DNA of 64,000 nucleotides from Tahibacter sp042701255 (GTDB lineage Bacteria; Pseudomonadota; Gammaproteobacteria; Xanthomonadales; Rhodanobacteraceae). The stretch lies in contig NZ_CP170554.1 of the NCBI RefSeq assembly GCF_042701255.1, positions 4,774,001-4,838,000 of the forward strand, written 5' to 3'. The first letter of the stretch is position 1; each line of letters begins with the position of its first letter. This document shows, in pieces, positions 8,301 to 17,588 of this stretch. The notes beneath the pieces were generated by a model. The model was not told the origin of the DNA. It made no database searches and saw nothing but the letters and a program-made list of their open reading frames with translations. Made by a program: the position numbers and the translations under genes.

Positions 8301-11300
8301 CGTGCTCGTGATGCGGCCCTTGGCGTCGCGCACGTAGCTCGTCGTCAGGGTCACCGCACTGCCGTTGTCGGTGCGCGTCGTCGTCTCGCTGAGCACCTCG
8401 CCGGTGGCGGTATGCGTATACCCCGTCGCCGTGCCGCGCGCGTCGTTCTGCCGGATCATCCAGCCCAGCGGGTTGTAGGTGAACGTCGTCGTCGCGCCGC
8501 CGGCATCCTGCAGCGACGCCAGCTCGCCCGTGTTGGTCGCCGTGTTGCGGTCATAGCCCAGGGTCGTCGTCTGGTTCGCCGCGTTCTTCGTCGTCTGCAA
8601 GGTGTTCCAGGTCGGGTCGTAGACGTTGGTCGTCACCGCCCGGTTCGGGTCCACCGCGCTGAAGGTCTGCAGCTGCGCGTTCTTCGCGTTGTAGGTATGC
8701 CGCGTCAACTGGTTGAGCGCGTTCTTCTCGCTCAGGCGGTTGCCGTAGGCGTCGTAGGTCCAGGTCGTCGTATGGCCCAGCGCATCGGTGCGCGTGAGCT
8801 CCTCGCCGCTGACCGGATCGTAGGTATGCGCCGTCGTCTGGTTCAGCGCATTGGTCTCGCTGAGGATGCGGCCCGACTCGTCGTAGACATACGCCGTCGT
8901 GTACCCGCGCCGGTTCTTCACCCGCTCGATGCGCTCGGCGATCAGGTGCGTGTACTCCACGCGATGCCCTTCCGCATCGATCGTCGCGACCAGCCGCCCG
9001 TCGTCGTCGTACTCGTTGCGCTGCACCCGGATGCCGCGCGCATCGGTCAGGTCTTCCAGGTAATGCGGCCAGCGCGGCTTGTAGGCAAAGCGCGTGGCCT
9101 GGCGCAGGGTGTCGTGCGCGGCGATCAGGTCGCCGTCCGGGCCGTAGTCGTAGCTCACCTCGTTGCCGTCGGGCAGCACGATGCGCTGGATGCGGTTGCG
9201 TCCGTCGCGCACGAAGCGCACCGACGTGCCGCTGGAGTGCGTGATGCCCGTCGCGCTGTAGGTCAGGGTCTTGCCCGTGGGTTCCTGGATCCGCGTCACG
9301 CCGGTGCTCTGGCTGATGTCGTAGACCACGCCTTCGCGCGTGGTCAGGCGGTAGCTGTTGGGATCGGCCGGCAGGTTCGCATCACCCGGATCGAGCAGAT
9401 GGCTCAACGATTCACCGGCGATCGTGCCGACGCGCAGCGCGCCGTAGCTGAGCTGCGTCAGGGTCGAGGTCGTGCCCGACTCGGGCTCGTACACCAGGCT
9501 CACGTACGCCGAGGGCACCAGCGAACTGCACTCCGGACTGGCCTTGGCCACGAAGCGCTCGATCGTGCCGTCGGGCAGCGTCACCGCCACGCGGCGCGAA
9601 CCGCCGGACAGCACGCAGTACTTCAGGTTCACGCCGCTGCCGCTCCTGAGCACCTGCCAGCCGTAACCGGCCTTCTGCGACTCGCTGACGAACACGTTCT
9701 GGTAATCCACACTCCAGCCGTAGCCAAAGTCCAGCGACTCGTTGCGCCGGCGCGTGTCGTAGGTGCGCAGGATGCGGATCGGGATCCCCGCCAGCGGCAG
9801 GCTCACGTCCTCGAAGGTCACCGAGAAGTGGCCGACCTTCATCTCGCCCTCCACCGTCACCACGCGATTGGCCACGCTCGTGCGGCCGCTGGCATCCACC
9901 GCCTGCAGGATCAGCACGTACTGGCCGTTCATCAGCAGGGTCGGATCGAAGGTGCCCAGGGCGGCGTTGCTGACCGCGCCCGTGCCGCGCGCGATCACCG
10001 TCGTCGGCGCACCCGGGTTGTTGGCCTGGCGCACGGCCAGGAACCAGCTCAGCAGGTTCGCGTCGCTGACCGTGCCGGTCACCGCCGCCGGGGCGGTCAC
10101 CACGCTGTCATCCACCGGGGCGGCGATCACCACCACCGGTGCCGCCTGGTCGGTCACGTCCACCACGCCGAAGGGCGTCGTCACCGTGCCGACAGCGACA
10201 CCGTCGGTCAGGGTCACGACCAAGGTATGGGCGCCCGGCGTCGTCGGTGCCGTCACGGTCGTCATGCCCAGGCCCAGCGTGATCGGCTGGCCGTCCAGGG
10301 TCGCCGTCACCACCGGCGTCAGGCCCGATTCGGTCGTCGTCACCTGCACCTGCACCGGTGTACCCGGCAGCGGGGCGCTCGGTGTCAGGCTGACCTGCAC
10401 CTCGATCGGTGCAGTCGCCGCGACCACATCCACGCGCCAGCCCTGCTCGGTGTAGAGCGCCGCATCGGCCGCGCGCAGGGTCACCGTCTCCGCACCCGTC
10501 GCACCCGGCGTCCAGGTCACCACGCCAGCGGCATCCACCGCCATGCCCGTGGGCGCCTGCGGCAGGGTATAGGTCAGCGCATCGCCGTCCGGATCGCTGA
10601 CCTGCGCCGGATAGCGGTACGGCTTGCCCACGCGCGCGGCCAGCACCGGCGCGCTGCTGAACTGCGGCGCGCGGTTGGCGCTGCCCGCCGCGCGGATCTC
10701 GATCAGGTATTTCTGCTCCACGAGGTTGCCGTGGCTGTCGTCCACGCGCACCGTGACCGCGTAGCTGACACCCGGGCCGAGCTCCACCGTGGGCCAGCTG
10801 ATCACGCCCGTCGACGCATTGATCGTCATGCCCCAGGACGGGAACTGCGCCAGGCTGTAGGTCAGCGTGTCGCCGTCGGCATCGCTGGCCGTGACCGCAT
10901 AGCGGTAGTTCTTGCCCTTGGTCGCCACCGTCACCGGCGTGCTCGTGAACACCGGCGCATGGCCGGCGCGTTCCACCGACACGATCCACTCGGCCACCGT
11001 CGCGCCGCCGTGGTCGTCGGTCGCCGTCACGCGCACGACGTGATGACCGACCTGCAGCGTCGTGGGCGTCCAGGCGAACACGCCCGCCGGCGTCATCGTC
11101 ATGCCGGTCGGCGCGCGGTTGAGCGTCAGGCTCAGCGGGTCCCCGTCCGGATCGCTCGCTGCGACCGTGCCGCTGTAGCCCTGGCCCGCCAGTGCCGATC
11201 CCGGCGGCAGCTGGGTGAACACCGGCAGCTGGTTCGGGATCACCGTCAGGCTGAAGCTGCGATCGACGTAGGCGCCCGCCAAGTCCGTCGCGCGCAGCAC

Positions 11301-14300
11301 CACCGTCACCGTGCCGACCTGCGCCGGCGTCGGCGTCCAGACGAAGCGGCCGCGCAGGTCGTCCACATCGCTGCCCTCCGGTCCGCTGACCCGTGTGTAG
11401 CGCACCGCATCGCCCACGTCGGCGTCGCTGGTCTGCAACGTCACCGCATAGGCTTCGCCCACGCGCACGTCCGGCAGGCCCGTCGTCACCCACTGCGGCG
11501 CGCGGTTGGCCGTGGTCACGTTGAGCGTGTAGGTCTGCGTGTCGAACAAGCCCGCCACATCGGCCACGCGCACGCGCACCCGCGCGGCCTGCGCCGTGTT
11601 GTTGGTCTCCAGGCACTCCGTCACGCTCGCCGCTTCATCAATGCGCGCGACCAGGCGCACGCCCGGGTCCACGCCCGGTGCCAGCTCCAGGGTCACGTCG
11701 GTTTCCGCGTTCACCGCCAGCGCCGGTACGGCCGTCTCGCCGAGCAGGGTGCCGCCGGCCGTCGGATCGCCGTCGTAGAAGCGCACGGCCGTCGCGCCGC
11801 TGATCGCCAGACCGCGGTTACGCGCACGCACCACCAGCCGCGTACCCAGGCTGTCGCGGACCTCGTGCAGGCCCAGCAGCACCAGATCCGGCTGGCCCAG
11901 CGGATGACCCACGGGCGGTGCATTGCCGCGGAACAGCGAACCGGCCAGCCAGCTCGGCACCGGCGAGGCCGGCACCCGGCCCGCCTCGCTGATGCCGCTG
12001 ACCGTGTACGCGTGCTGGTTCCACAGGCTGCGCGTGCCGACCCAGCGGTTTTGCGCGTCGCGGATCACCGTCAGCGCCGTGTCGTCGCCGAACACCAGAT
12101 CCGCATGGCCGTCGCCGTCCACGTCGGCGATCGTCGCGTTCTCGACGTAGGTCGAGCTCTGGATCGGGTATTTCAGGCGCTCCGCGCCCGTGCGGCCGTC
12201 CAGGACGCGCACGCTGCTGTGACCGGCGAACACGACCTCGGCGCGGTTGTCGCCGTCAAAGTCGAACACGCTGGGCGTGGCGAAGGAGGAACCGTCGTCG
12301 CTGATCGTTTCCCAGATCGGGCTGCCGTCGGCGCGCAGCGCGTACAACGTCGTCATCGTCGCCACCACGATGTCGGTCTTGCCGTCGCCGTCCACATCGC
12401 CCAGCGCCGGGTTGGACGCGTTGGTGTCACCCGTGAACACGATCGGGAAGCCCGCCTTGAGCGTGCCGTCATGCTCCACCACGTACACCGCATTGGCCGC
12501 CGTCATCGCCAGCTCCGGCGATGCATCCGCATCCAGCTGGCCCACCGCCCAGCGCAGGTGCGTGTCGAACGCGTTCACGCTCGGGTGCGTGAAGCTCCAG
12601 CGCAGCGTGCCGTTGGCATTGAGCGCGCGCTTGCCCATCAGCACTTCCTGCGTGCCGTCGCCGTCCAGGTCCACCGCCACCGGGATCGCCCCCGTGAAGC
12701 CGCCGCTGTCGGTCCACTTCACCGCACCCGTGCTGCTGTTGAGCACCCGCGTGTCGGCCAGCACCTCGGCCACACCGTCACCGTCCAGATCCGCCAGCGT
12801 GATCGAGGCGCGCGGCTGGTTGCTCGCCGCGCCCGGGCTGCGCCAGCGCTCCACGCCCTGCGCACTGAACGAGGCGACGACCTGCGAGGTCCCCACGTAG
12901 AGGTAGATTTCCGGCCAGCCGTCGCCATCGGTATCGCCCACCGCCGGCGTCGCGCCATAGCTCGCAAATTCCAATGTCGCCGACTGCCACAGCACGTTGC
13001 CCGTCACGCCGTCACGCACGACCAGGCGGCCGCCTTGCGCAGCGATCACCGCCGGATGGTCGGCCGCCGTCAGCACGCCGTCGCTGTTGGTATCCACGAT
13101 CCGCGCCACGATCGGCGTATGGATCACGCCCGGCGTCTTGCGCCAGACCTGCGCGGCCGTGAACGGCAGCGCCGCCGGCACCACCGGCGGCAGACGGCAC
13201 TGCGTATTGGGCAGCGCGACGCCATCGGCCATGGTCGGATCCGCCGTCCAGTCGATGCGCCCGCTCGTCGCATTCACCGTCATGCCCGTGGGCGCCAGCG
13301 GCAGGGTGTAGCCCAGCACGTCGCCCACGTCCGGATCGCTCGCGATCACGTCGTAGCGATACGCACTTTCCGTCGTCGCCTGCGTCACCGGCGGACTCGT
13401 GATCACCGGCGCGCGGTTGGTCTGCGTCACCGTGATCGTGACCGTCGCCGGCGCCGAGCTCGTGAAGCCGTCGTTGACCGTGAACGCGAGGCTGTCGCTG
13501 CCGGCATAACCGGCGCTCGGCGTGTAGGTCAGATTCGGTGCGGTGCCGCTCAGCGTGCCGTGCGTGGGTGCCGTCGTGATCGTGTAGGTCAGCGCATCGC
13601 CGTCGGCATCGGTACCGGCCAGGGTGATCGCGACACTGCCGCCGCTGCCGACCGTCACGCTCGCCGCCGTGGCCACCGGTGCCTGGTTCGTGCGCGCGTT
13701 CGTATCCGCACCGCTGGCCATCGGCGACACCGCCGAGCTGGCCTGGGCCAGGTTCACCACACTCGCGGCGTTCAAGCTGCCCGCGAACGTCACCGGCACG
13801 CTCAGGCGCAGCGCCGGGCCGCTGCCCGGCGGCAGGGTCGCGCCGGTCAGTCCCGCACTGCTGCCGCCGCTCGTGCCGCTCGTGCTGCCGCAGGTTGCAC
13901 CGCCGCTGGCCGTGCAGGTCGGCGCCCCGCTCAGGGTCACCCCCGTGGGCAAGGCATCGCTGATCTGCAGGGCCGTGGCGGTGGAGGGACCCGCGTTCGT
14001 CACGTCGATCTGGTAGGTCGCACTGCCGCCCGGCGTGTAGGTCGCGCTACCGTCGCTCTTCACCACGCTCAACACACCCAGGCAGCTCAGGCTGACCGTG
14101 TGGCTCGCGCTGTTGTCGCTGCTGCCACCGGGTGTGGGCGAGACGAAGCCGGCCTGCACGGCCGTGCCTTCGCTCAGGCTGCCCGGCGGATTCACGCTGG
14201 CCGTCGCCGTCGTGCTGCTGCAGCGCGTCGGATCGATCGCCGCACTGATCGCATAACTCAATTGACCGCCCGCCGTCGCGTTGCCGGCCGGCAGGTTCGC

Positions 14301-15686
14301 CGTGCCGCTGATCGCGCCGCTGCCGCTGGTCATGCCGTTGACCGTGCCGCCGGGACAGCGTGCACCGCCCGTGGCCGTGCAGGTCCAGCCCGTAAAGCTC
14401 AGGCCCGCCGGCGGCGTGAACGCGATCGCCGCGGCCGCGTCGCGCGCCGTGACATCACCGACGGTCGGTGCCGCCGTGTGATTGCCCACGCTCCAGGTAT
14501 AGCTCAGCGCTTCGCCGCCCAGCGCGCTGGCCGCGCTCGCGCTCAATGCGCTGGTCAGGTCCACGTCGTCGTCACGCACCGTGATCGTCGTCGTCGTGAT
14601 CGGCGTGCCGCCGCAGGTCTGCGTGGAGCTCAGCACGTAGTTCGTCGGCGAGGACGTGATCGCCAGCACGATCGTCTCGTTGTCCTCGATCAGGCTGTCG
14701 TCGATCAGGCTCAGCGGCAGCGCGAAGTCCGTGCCGTCATAGACACCGGCCGGCACCGTGACCGTCAACGTCGCCGTGCCGCTGGTCGTCGTGTAGTCCG
14801 TGCCGCGCGTGGCCGTGCCCGCGCCCTGCACCGCCAGCTCCACCGTCAAGCCACCCGTGGGCACCGTGCCCACCACGCGCAGCGCCGGCAGCGCCTCGCT
14901 GCCGCCTTCGCGCACGCTCGCGCTCGCCGTCGTCAGTTCCACGAACGGCCGCAACGTCATCTGGATGTCGTCGATGAAGTTGCCGATCGTGGACCCGCCG
15001 GCCGCCGACACGGCCTCAAAGCCGATCGCCTGCGTGGCGGTGCTGCCTTGCCAGGTGAACTCGCCCGAATAATCGCGCCAGCCGTTCGTCGCCAGGCTCG
15101 AGGTGCAGCTGTTGTTCGCCACGTCCCCGTCCGCACCGCCGCTGCCGTAGCACGTCACCACGCCACCGCCGCCGTCGTTTTGCGTCCCCGCGCGCACCAC
15201 GCGGTTCGTGCCCGCGCTCGCCCCGACACGGAACTCCGTCACGTCGTCCGTCGATGCGCTCTGCCGCCCGCGGTGGCTGAAGCGCCAGCCCACCAGCTCG
15301 CCGTTGGCCAGGCACACGTTCTGGTAAATCCGCGACGCCGCTTCCGCGTTCAGCTCCGCAAACTGCGTCCCCGCCCGCGCCGGCACGCTGTTGAAACTGT
15401 TGGCCCAGATTTCGATCAGGGGGCCGGGCGTCTGCGCCACGTTCGGCGAACAGCCCGCACCGTTCTGCGACGGATGGTTCGTCGTCCATCCCGGCACGAT
15501 CGCTTCGGACACCTGGAAATAGCAGCTGCTCGATCCCGCCGAGGGCTGCTCGAAGCCCAGGTTCACGAACGTGCGCTGTACCTGCGCGGCGGCCGGCAAT
15601 GCCTGCCAACACCCCAACGCCAGCGCGATCGCGCGACCGACGAAAGGCGCCCGGCCGGCACGTGCCGGCGTCTTGAACATCACCAT
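5352..15686 (-). CDS. giant secreted RHS/YD-repeat protein with papain-like C-terminal toxin tip
   Basis: About 3,444 residues from the ATG at 15686 (a longer frame starts at 15737, but MVMFKTPARAG followed by a hydrophobic stretch ending PAAAAQ is a normal Sec signal). Approximate order: N-terminal carbohydrate-binding-like region 34-250, Calx-beta 250-365, DUF11 530-640, cadherin-like 665-750, putative-Ig He_PIG 755-815, FG-GAP/VCBS propeller repeats 850-1230 (DGDG motifs), CARDB 1260-1375, several He_PIG repeats 1390-1750, Ig-like 1760-1945, RHS entry region 1950-2190, YD repeats 2195-3160, RHS core ending at DPSGL near 3279. The last ~164 residues are an AT-rich variable tip with IPHWF and, ~90 residues later, LLRRNCKTMV. 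This H...NC order fits circularly permuted papain/NlpC-P60/LRAT-like folds, so a cysteine protease or acyltransferase toxin is likely. The toxin role is inferred from family architecture. Confidence 0.9.
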   Translation of the reverse strand: MVMFKTPARAGRAPFVGRAIALALGCWQALPAAAQVQRTFVNLGFEQPSAGSSSCYFQVSEAIVPGWTTNHPSQNGAGCSPNVAQTPGPLIEIWANSFNSVPARAGTQFAELNAEAASRIYQNVCLANGELVGWRFSHRGRQSASTDDVTEFRVGASAGTNRVVRAGTQNDGGGGVVTCYGSGGADGDVANNSCTSSLATNGWRDYSGEFTWQGSTATQAIGFEAVSAAGGSTIGNFIDDIQMTLRPFVELTTASASVREGGSEALPALRVVGTVPTGGLTVELAVQGAGTATRGTDYTTTSGTATLTVTVPAGVYDGTDFALPLSLIDDSLIEDNETIVLAITSSPTNYVLSSTQTCGGTPITTTTITVRDDDVDLTSALSASAASALGGEALSYTWSVGNHTAAPTVGDVTARDAAAAIAFTPPAGLSFTGWTCTATGGARCPGGTVNGMTSGSGAISGTANLPAGNATAGGQLSYAISAAIDPTRCSSTTATASVNPPGSLSEGTAVQAGFVSPTPGGSSDNSASHTVSLSCLGVLSVVKSDGSATYTPGGSATYQIDVTNAGPSTATALQISDALPTGVTLSGAPTCTASGGATCGSTSGTSGGSSAGLTGATLPPGSGPALRLSVPVTFAGSLNAASVVNLAQASSAVSPMASGADTNARTNQAPVATAASVTVGSGGSVAITLAGTDADGDALTYTITTAPTHGTLSGTAPNLTYTPSAGYAGSDSLAFTVNDGFTSSAPATVTITVTQTNRAPVITSPPVTQATTESAYRYDVIASDPDVGDVLGYTLPLAPTGMTVNATSGRIDWTADPTMADGVALPNTQCRLPPVVPAALPFTAAQVWRKTPGVIHTPIVARIVDTNSDGVLTAADHPAVIAAQGGRLVVRDGVTGNVLWQSATLEFASYGATPAVGDTDGDGWPEIYLYVGTSQVVASFSAQGVERWRSPGAASNQPRASITLADLDGDGVAEVLADTRVLNSSTGAVKWTDSGGFTGAIPVAVDLDGDGTQEVLMGKRALNANGTLRWSFTHPSVNAFDTHLRWAVGQLDADASPELAMTAANAVYVVEHDGTLKAGFPIVFTGDTNASNPALGDVDGDGKTDIVVATMTTLYALRADGSPIWETISDDGSSFATPSVFDFDGDNRAEVVFAGHSSVRVLDGRTGAERLKYPIQSSTYVENATIADVDGDGHADLVFGDDTALTVIRDAQNRWVGTRSLWNQHAYTVSGISEAGRVPASPVPSWLAGSLFRGNAPPVGHPLGQPDLVLLGLHEVRDSLGTRLVVRARNRGLAISGATAVRFYDGDPTAGGTLLGETAVPALAVNAETDVTLELAPGVDPGVRLVARIDEAASVTECLETNNTAQAARVRVRVADVAGLFDTQTYTLNVTTANRAPQWVTTGLPDVRVGEAYAVTLQTSDADVGDAVRYTRVSGPEGSDVDDLRGRFVWTPTPAQVGTVTVVLRATDLAGAYVDRSFSLTVIPNQLPVFTQLPPGSALAGQGYSGTVAASDPDGDPLSLTLNRAPTGMTMTPAGVFAWTPTTLQVGHHVVRVTATDDHGGATVAEWIVSVERAGHAPVFTSTPVTVATKGKNYRYAVTASDADGDTLTYSLAQFPSWGMTINASTGVISWPTVELGPGVSYAVTVRVDDSHGNLVEQKYLIEIRAAGSANRAPQFSSAPVLAARVGKPYRYPAQVSDPDGDALTYTLPQAPTGMAVDAAGVVTWTPGATGAETVTLRAADAALYTEQGWRVDVVAATAPIEVQVSLTPSAPLPGTPVQVQVTTTESGLTPVVTATLDGQPITLGLGMTTVTAPTTPGAHTLVVTLTDGVAVGTVTTPFGVVDVTDQAAPVVVIAAPVDDSVVTAPAAVTGTVSDANLLSWFLAVRQANNPGAPTTVIARGTGAVSNAALGTFDPTLLMNGQYVLILQAVDASGRTSVANRVVTVEGEMKVGHFSVTFEDVSLPLAGIPIRILRTYDTRRRNESLDFGYGWSVDYQNVFVSESQKAGYGWQVLRSGSGVNLKYCVLSGGSRRVAVTLPDGTIERFVAKASPECSSLVPSAYVSLVYEPESGTTSTLTQLSYGALRVGTIAGESLSHLLDPGDANLPADPNSYRLTTREGVVYDISQSTGVTRIQEPTGKTLTYSATGITHSSGTSVRFVRDGRNRIQRIVLPDGNEVSYDYGPDGDLIAAHDTLRQATRFAYKPRWPHYLEDLTDARGIRVQRNEYDDDGRLVATIDAEGHRVEYTHLIAERIERVKNRRGYTTAYVYDESGRILSETNALNQTTAHTYDPVSGEELTRTDALGHTTTWTYDAYGNRLSEKNALNQLTRHTYNAKNAQLQTFSAVDPNRAVTTNVYDPTWNTLQTTKNAANQTTTLGYDRNTATNTGELASLQDAGGATTTFTYNPLGWMIRQNDARGTATGYTHTATGEVLSETTTRTDNGSAVTLTTSYVRDAKGRITSTTYPDTTVTTATYTAADQPATQCDAQNRCTTFTYDDRGQLTTTTYPNGTFETKTYDTNGNVVAETGTDGRTTKTVFDALDRVVETIHPDATPLTDADNPRTTNQYDAAGRLEAVMDENGHVTTYGYDAADRQTSVTNALLQTTTTAYNADGQRISTTDHLNRTTTFVYDLAGRLIETIHPDAVSDDGNDANNPRTLITYDAAGRKVAETDESGRITRFAYDSLGRLIAVFLPNPATGANPVYTQSGSNPPTSSDSGVLITRYRYDEQGNKLEQEDASGRITRWRYDNAGRVLTRTLPLLQQESFVYDTLGRKISSTDFRGRTTNYTYQANTDWLATIDYATQADVSLSYTTGGELDTVTDGNGTTRYERDSRGRLTTVTWPLRPGTVVAPSVSYQYDAVGNRTKLTTQNQIIDYTFDDLNRLATVKPSTSSTPIATYGYDGVGNRASVTHDNGVTTSYSYNRRNRLTGIQHKLGATVLLGLAYTLDASGLRTGIAESGQVNRTVTYAYDGIKRLSSESVVQLGNDRRTSWTYDKTGNRLTQTKQLGPSGSPTGTASTAYVYDANDRLDTETLSLSGTVPGAAAGTTTYTYDAAGNTTKKVSPTETIDYVYDDANRLAELQTLAGDVTRYAYAHDGTRLSQTTDATGANPVTTHYLVDPNTAYAQVIEEAEQQGSGTPTLKALYAIGDDRIRRYTPAVAGSGGGPSIPAGLRYYHADGLGSTRLLTDDTAAITDHLTYEAFGELDAAASAQTSDNAFMYTGEQFDPNAGFYYLRARYMNPSVERFTQMDEWAGCDGCPISLNKYLYADADGVNRTDPSGLMTMQDVTYTGGQQDALRSAQATGSRKVQEKFFVAKLIKIYTMFEWNGIIPHWFMMAEGPIGRWRYDFGPQNLAKGIVVDSSNLVMRRYYGNGRKILRVARMNYLQWSSWSAIVLGINRARIDEKLWKGEIFGSGPEYCLLRRNCKTMVSEWVKQAAVLARGFGS
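7048..9066 (-). repeat. 2,019-bp direct repeat of RHS core (other copy 2507-4525)
   Basis: This segment of the intact RHS gene is repeated, same length and nearly identical, at 2507-4525. A second shared block of ~237 bp (about 5967-6203) is repeated at 961-1197 on the other side of the IS. The repeats are in the same orientation about 4.5-5 kb apart, so homologous recombination between them could exchange tip/immunity pairs or delete the intervening DNA. Confidence 0.9.
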
Positions 15687-16153
15687 GGAGATCCCCTGAA
15701 GATCGATGGTTGAGCAGGTAACCCTGCGTGAAAGCACATGCTCCCAAACGGACGTGTCAGGGATTGAGATCCCCTAAGGTCGATGCACCACCGCACCGCA
15801 CGCCGGCGGATGGTGAGGCGCGGGCCCGGCACCTGCGCGTGGCGCTGAGAACGTCAACGCGATAGCACGGAAAACAGGATCAACGAACGGTTGATCGTCG
15901 CGACGAGGGGGTACGGCTGGTCGTTGCAGGCGAATGAGCGCGTCCGGTGAGGGGGGGCGTGCGACGCCATCGGACAGGCGCAGGGGGCGAGGCGCATCAG
16001 GCGGTGCGCCACGGCCGGCGGTACGCAACGGGTGGTGCGAGAGACGGCACGCGACACGCAGCGATGCGCGGCGTGCAATGCGAGAGGCGCCGTGAGAGGT
16101 GTTGCGAGCGACGAGATGCACGGCGCTGGCAACGCAAAGAAAGCACCAACGAA
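15687..16153. other. intergenic region upstream of the RHS gene, no gene seen
   Basis: Open frames here show no ribosome sites and no recognisable protein. A 20-21 bp imperfect direct repeat of the form GAGATCCCCT-A-G-TCGATG lies at 15688-15708 (in the RHS ribosome-binding region) and at 15766-15785. The RHS promoter should be here, but no clear -35/-10 pair could be fixed. Confidence 0.5.
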
Positions 16154-16177
16154 AACGGGCCGCATCAGCGGCCCGTT
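16154..16177 (-). terminator. rho-independent terminator
   Basis: A perfect 10-bp stem (AACGGGCCGC / GCGGCCCGTT) with a 4-base loop, followed on the minus strand by TTTTC. It lies after the 3' ends of the minus-strand genes at 16227-17588 and before the RHS gene, isolating the two transcription units. Confidence 0.8.
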
Positions 16178-16226
16178 CGGGTATCGCAACGCACGCCGGC
16201 CGCAACGCCGGCGCGCACGAATCGAC

Positions 16227-16328
16227 TTACTGGAAACCGTTCGCGAAGATCACGTCCACCACCGTCGGGCAGTTCACGTTGTCGATGACGCGAAGATCCA
16301 CGACGCGGCAATAACGACCGGGCCGCAT
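16227..16328 (-). pseudogene. 33-codon remnant ending in VDVIFANGFQ
   Basis: A short frame starts 6 bases after the stop of the upstream gene (ATG at 16328) and ends at TAA 16229-16227. Its last residues (DVIFANGFQ) closely match the C-terminus of the upstream gene (DAIFANGFEQ) and of two other secreted proteins in the window. The 23 residues before the motif match nothing recognised. It is most likely the surviving 3' end of a deleted exported-protein gene. A real small peptide is possible but has no convincing ribosome site. Confidence 0.55.
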
Positions 16329-16334
16329 TCGTAC

Positions 16335-17588
16335 TTACTGCTCGAAGCCGTTCGCAAAGATCGCATCGGCGGCGATCTTCGCAACGAACACGCCGGTACC
16401 CCATTCGACCTGGCTCTGGCCGTCCGGATGCAATGCGGCGATGAAGACGAGATCGCCGCGGTTGTTCAGCATCGGCGTGCCGGAGAACACCGAGTCGGCG
16501 TTGTGCTGGCCGATCTGTCCGAGGCCGAGGTCGGTCGCGACGCGGTCGCCCTTGCCGGCCACGCGTGCCAGGGTGCTGCCGTCGCCGATGTAGATGGCCT
16601 GACCGCTCGCATCGCGTGCGCGGAATGCGACGAGGCCGTCGTCGTTGATCGTCGGCGGAAAGGATTCGAGCTCGCGTATCGTGCCGGCCGGATCGACCGC
16701 GGCGATTTCGGTCAGGGTGGAACCGTCGACGCGATAGACCACGCGCCGGCTGTCGGCGTCGCGCGTCGCGACGAAGGCGACGCGGCCGTGGTCGCTGAGC
16801 GCGAGTGAATTGTCGAACTGACGTATCGGCGACGTCGGATCGGTGCCCTTGTTCGCGGCCAGACGCACGGAGCTGCCGTCGCTGGCGAAGCGGCGGATCT
16901 CGGTCGCGCTGGTCAGGTCCGTCGACGTCGCGACCTTCGCGACGATGCCGCGCGTGTCGTCGAACGACGGCGTGTAGAGGTAGGTGTAGCTGCTGCCCGG
17001 ATCGATGCCGCGGTCGGCGATGTGGATCAGCGCGCCGGCGCCCGGCACCACCGAGGCATAGGCGCGGCCGCCGGCGAAATTGGCCTGGAAGCCGATCTGC
17101 GCGGCCGCATTGATGCCCGGTGTGCTGTAGCTGTTCGGGAATACCGGCGAGGTGCCGATGCGTGCGGCCTGCTGCGTCGAGTGGTCGTAACGCCAGATGC
17201 CGTCCTGGCCGACGGTGTCGAACAAGGTGAACACGGCGAGGCCGTCGTTGTTGATGCGCAGCGACGAGCTGATCAGCGAATCGGTCGGCCCGTAGAACAC
17301 CACGCTGCCGCTGCCGTCGCCGGGCCCGAACCAGACGCCGGGACTGCTGCTCGCGCCGTTCGGCACGACCTGCACCGGAAAGGAAACGCGGCCGCCGTCG
17401 TCGATGTCGGCGCTGATGCTGTTGAACGACGATCCCGGCGGCAGGTTGTAGCCGTTGTCGTTGACGAGCAGATTGGTGCGCGCCTGCAGCTGCGGCGGCG
17501 CATGGCCCGGCAGTTGCGCATAAGCCGGCGCCGCCAGGGCGGACGCAACGGCCAGGACCATCGATGCATACCGTGTCGTGCGAGTCAT
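16335..17588 (-). CDS. secreted NxxGxxxAF-repeat (choice-of-anchor) protein
   Basis: About 417 residues from the ATG at 17588, which has AGGA 8 bases upstream (an ATG at 17612 has an SD spaced too closely). The start MTRTTRYASMVLAV...AAPAYAQ is a Sec signal. The mature protein has tandem repeats marked INNDGLAVF, LSDHGRVAF, INDDGLVAF and LNNRGDLVF, the signature of the choice-of-anchor tandem repeat NxxGxxxAF proteins, probably a beta-propeller. The C-terminus is DAIFANGFEQ, shared in form with other exported proteins here and possibly a sorting or anchoring signal. Binding partner unknown. Confidence 0.8.
   Translation of the reverse strand: MTRTTRYASMVLAVASALAAPAYAQLPGHAPPQLQARTNLLVNDNGYNLPPGSSFNSISADIDDGGRVSFPVQVVPNGASSSPGVWFGPGDGSGSVVFYGPTDSLISSSLRINNDGLAVFTLFDTVGQDGIWRYDHSTQQAARIGTSPVFPNSYSTPGINAAAQIGFQANFAGGRAYASVVPGAGALIHIADRGIDPGSSYTYLYTPSFDDTRGIVAKVATSTDLTSATEIRRFASDGSSVRLAANKGTDPTSPIRQFDNSLALSDHGRVAFVATRDADSRRVVYRVDGSTLTEIAAVDPAGTIRELESFPPTINDDGLVAFRARDASGQAIYIGDGSTLARVAGKGDRVATDLGLGQIGQHNADSVFSGTPMLNNRGDLVFIAALHPDGQSQVEWGTGVFVAKIAADAIFANGFEQ

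Noticed and set aside
6681..15713. A 3,010-codon open frame on the plus strand opposite the RHS gene
   Set aside because: It is antisense to a well-supported RHS gene. Its composition (Arg/His/Val-rich, no domains) is that expected of a GC-rich shadow frame.
15774..16205. Overlapping 100-140-codon frames upstream of the RHS gene
   Set aside because: Several registers are open at once, with no ribosome site or recognisable protein, and a terminator hairpin (16154-16177) lies inside.
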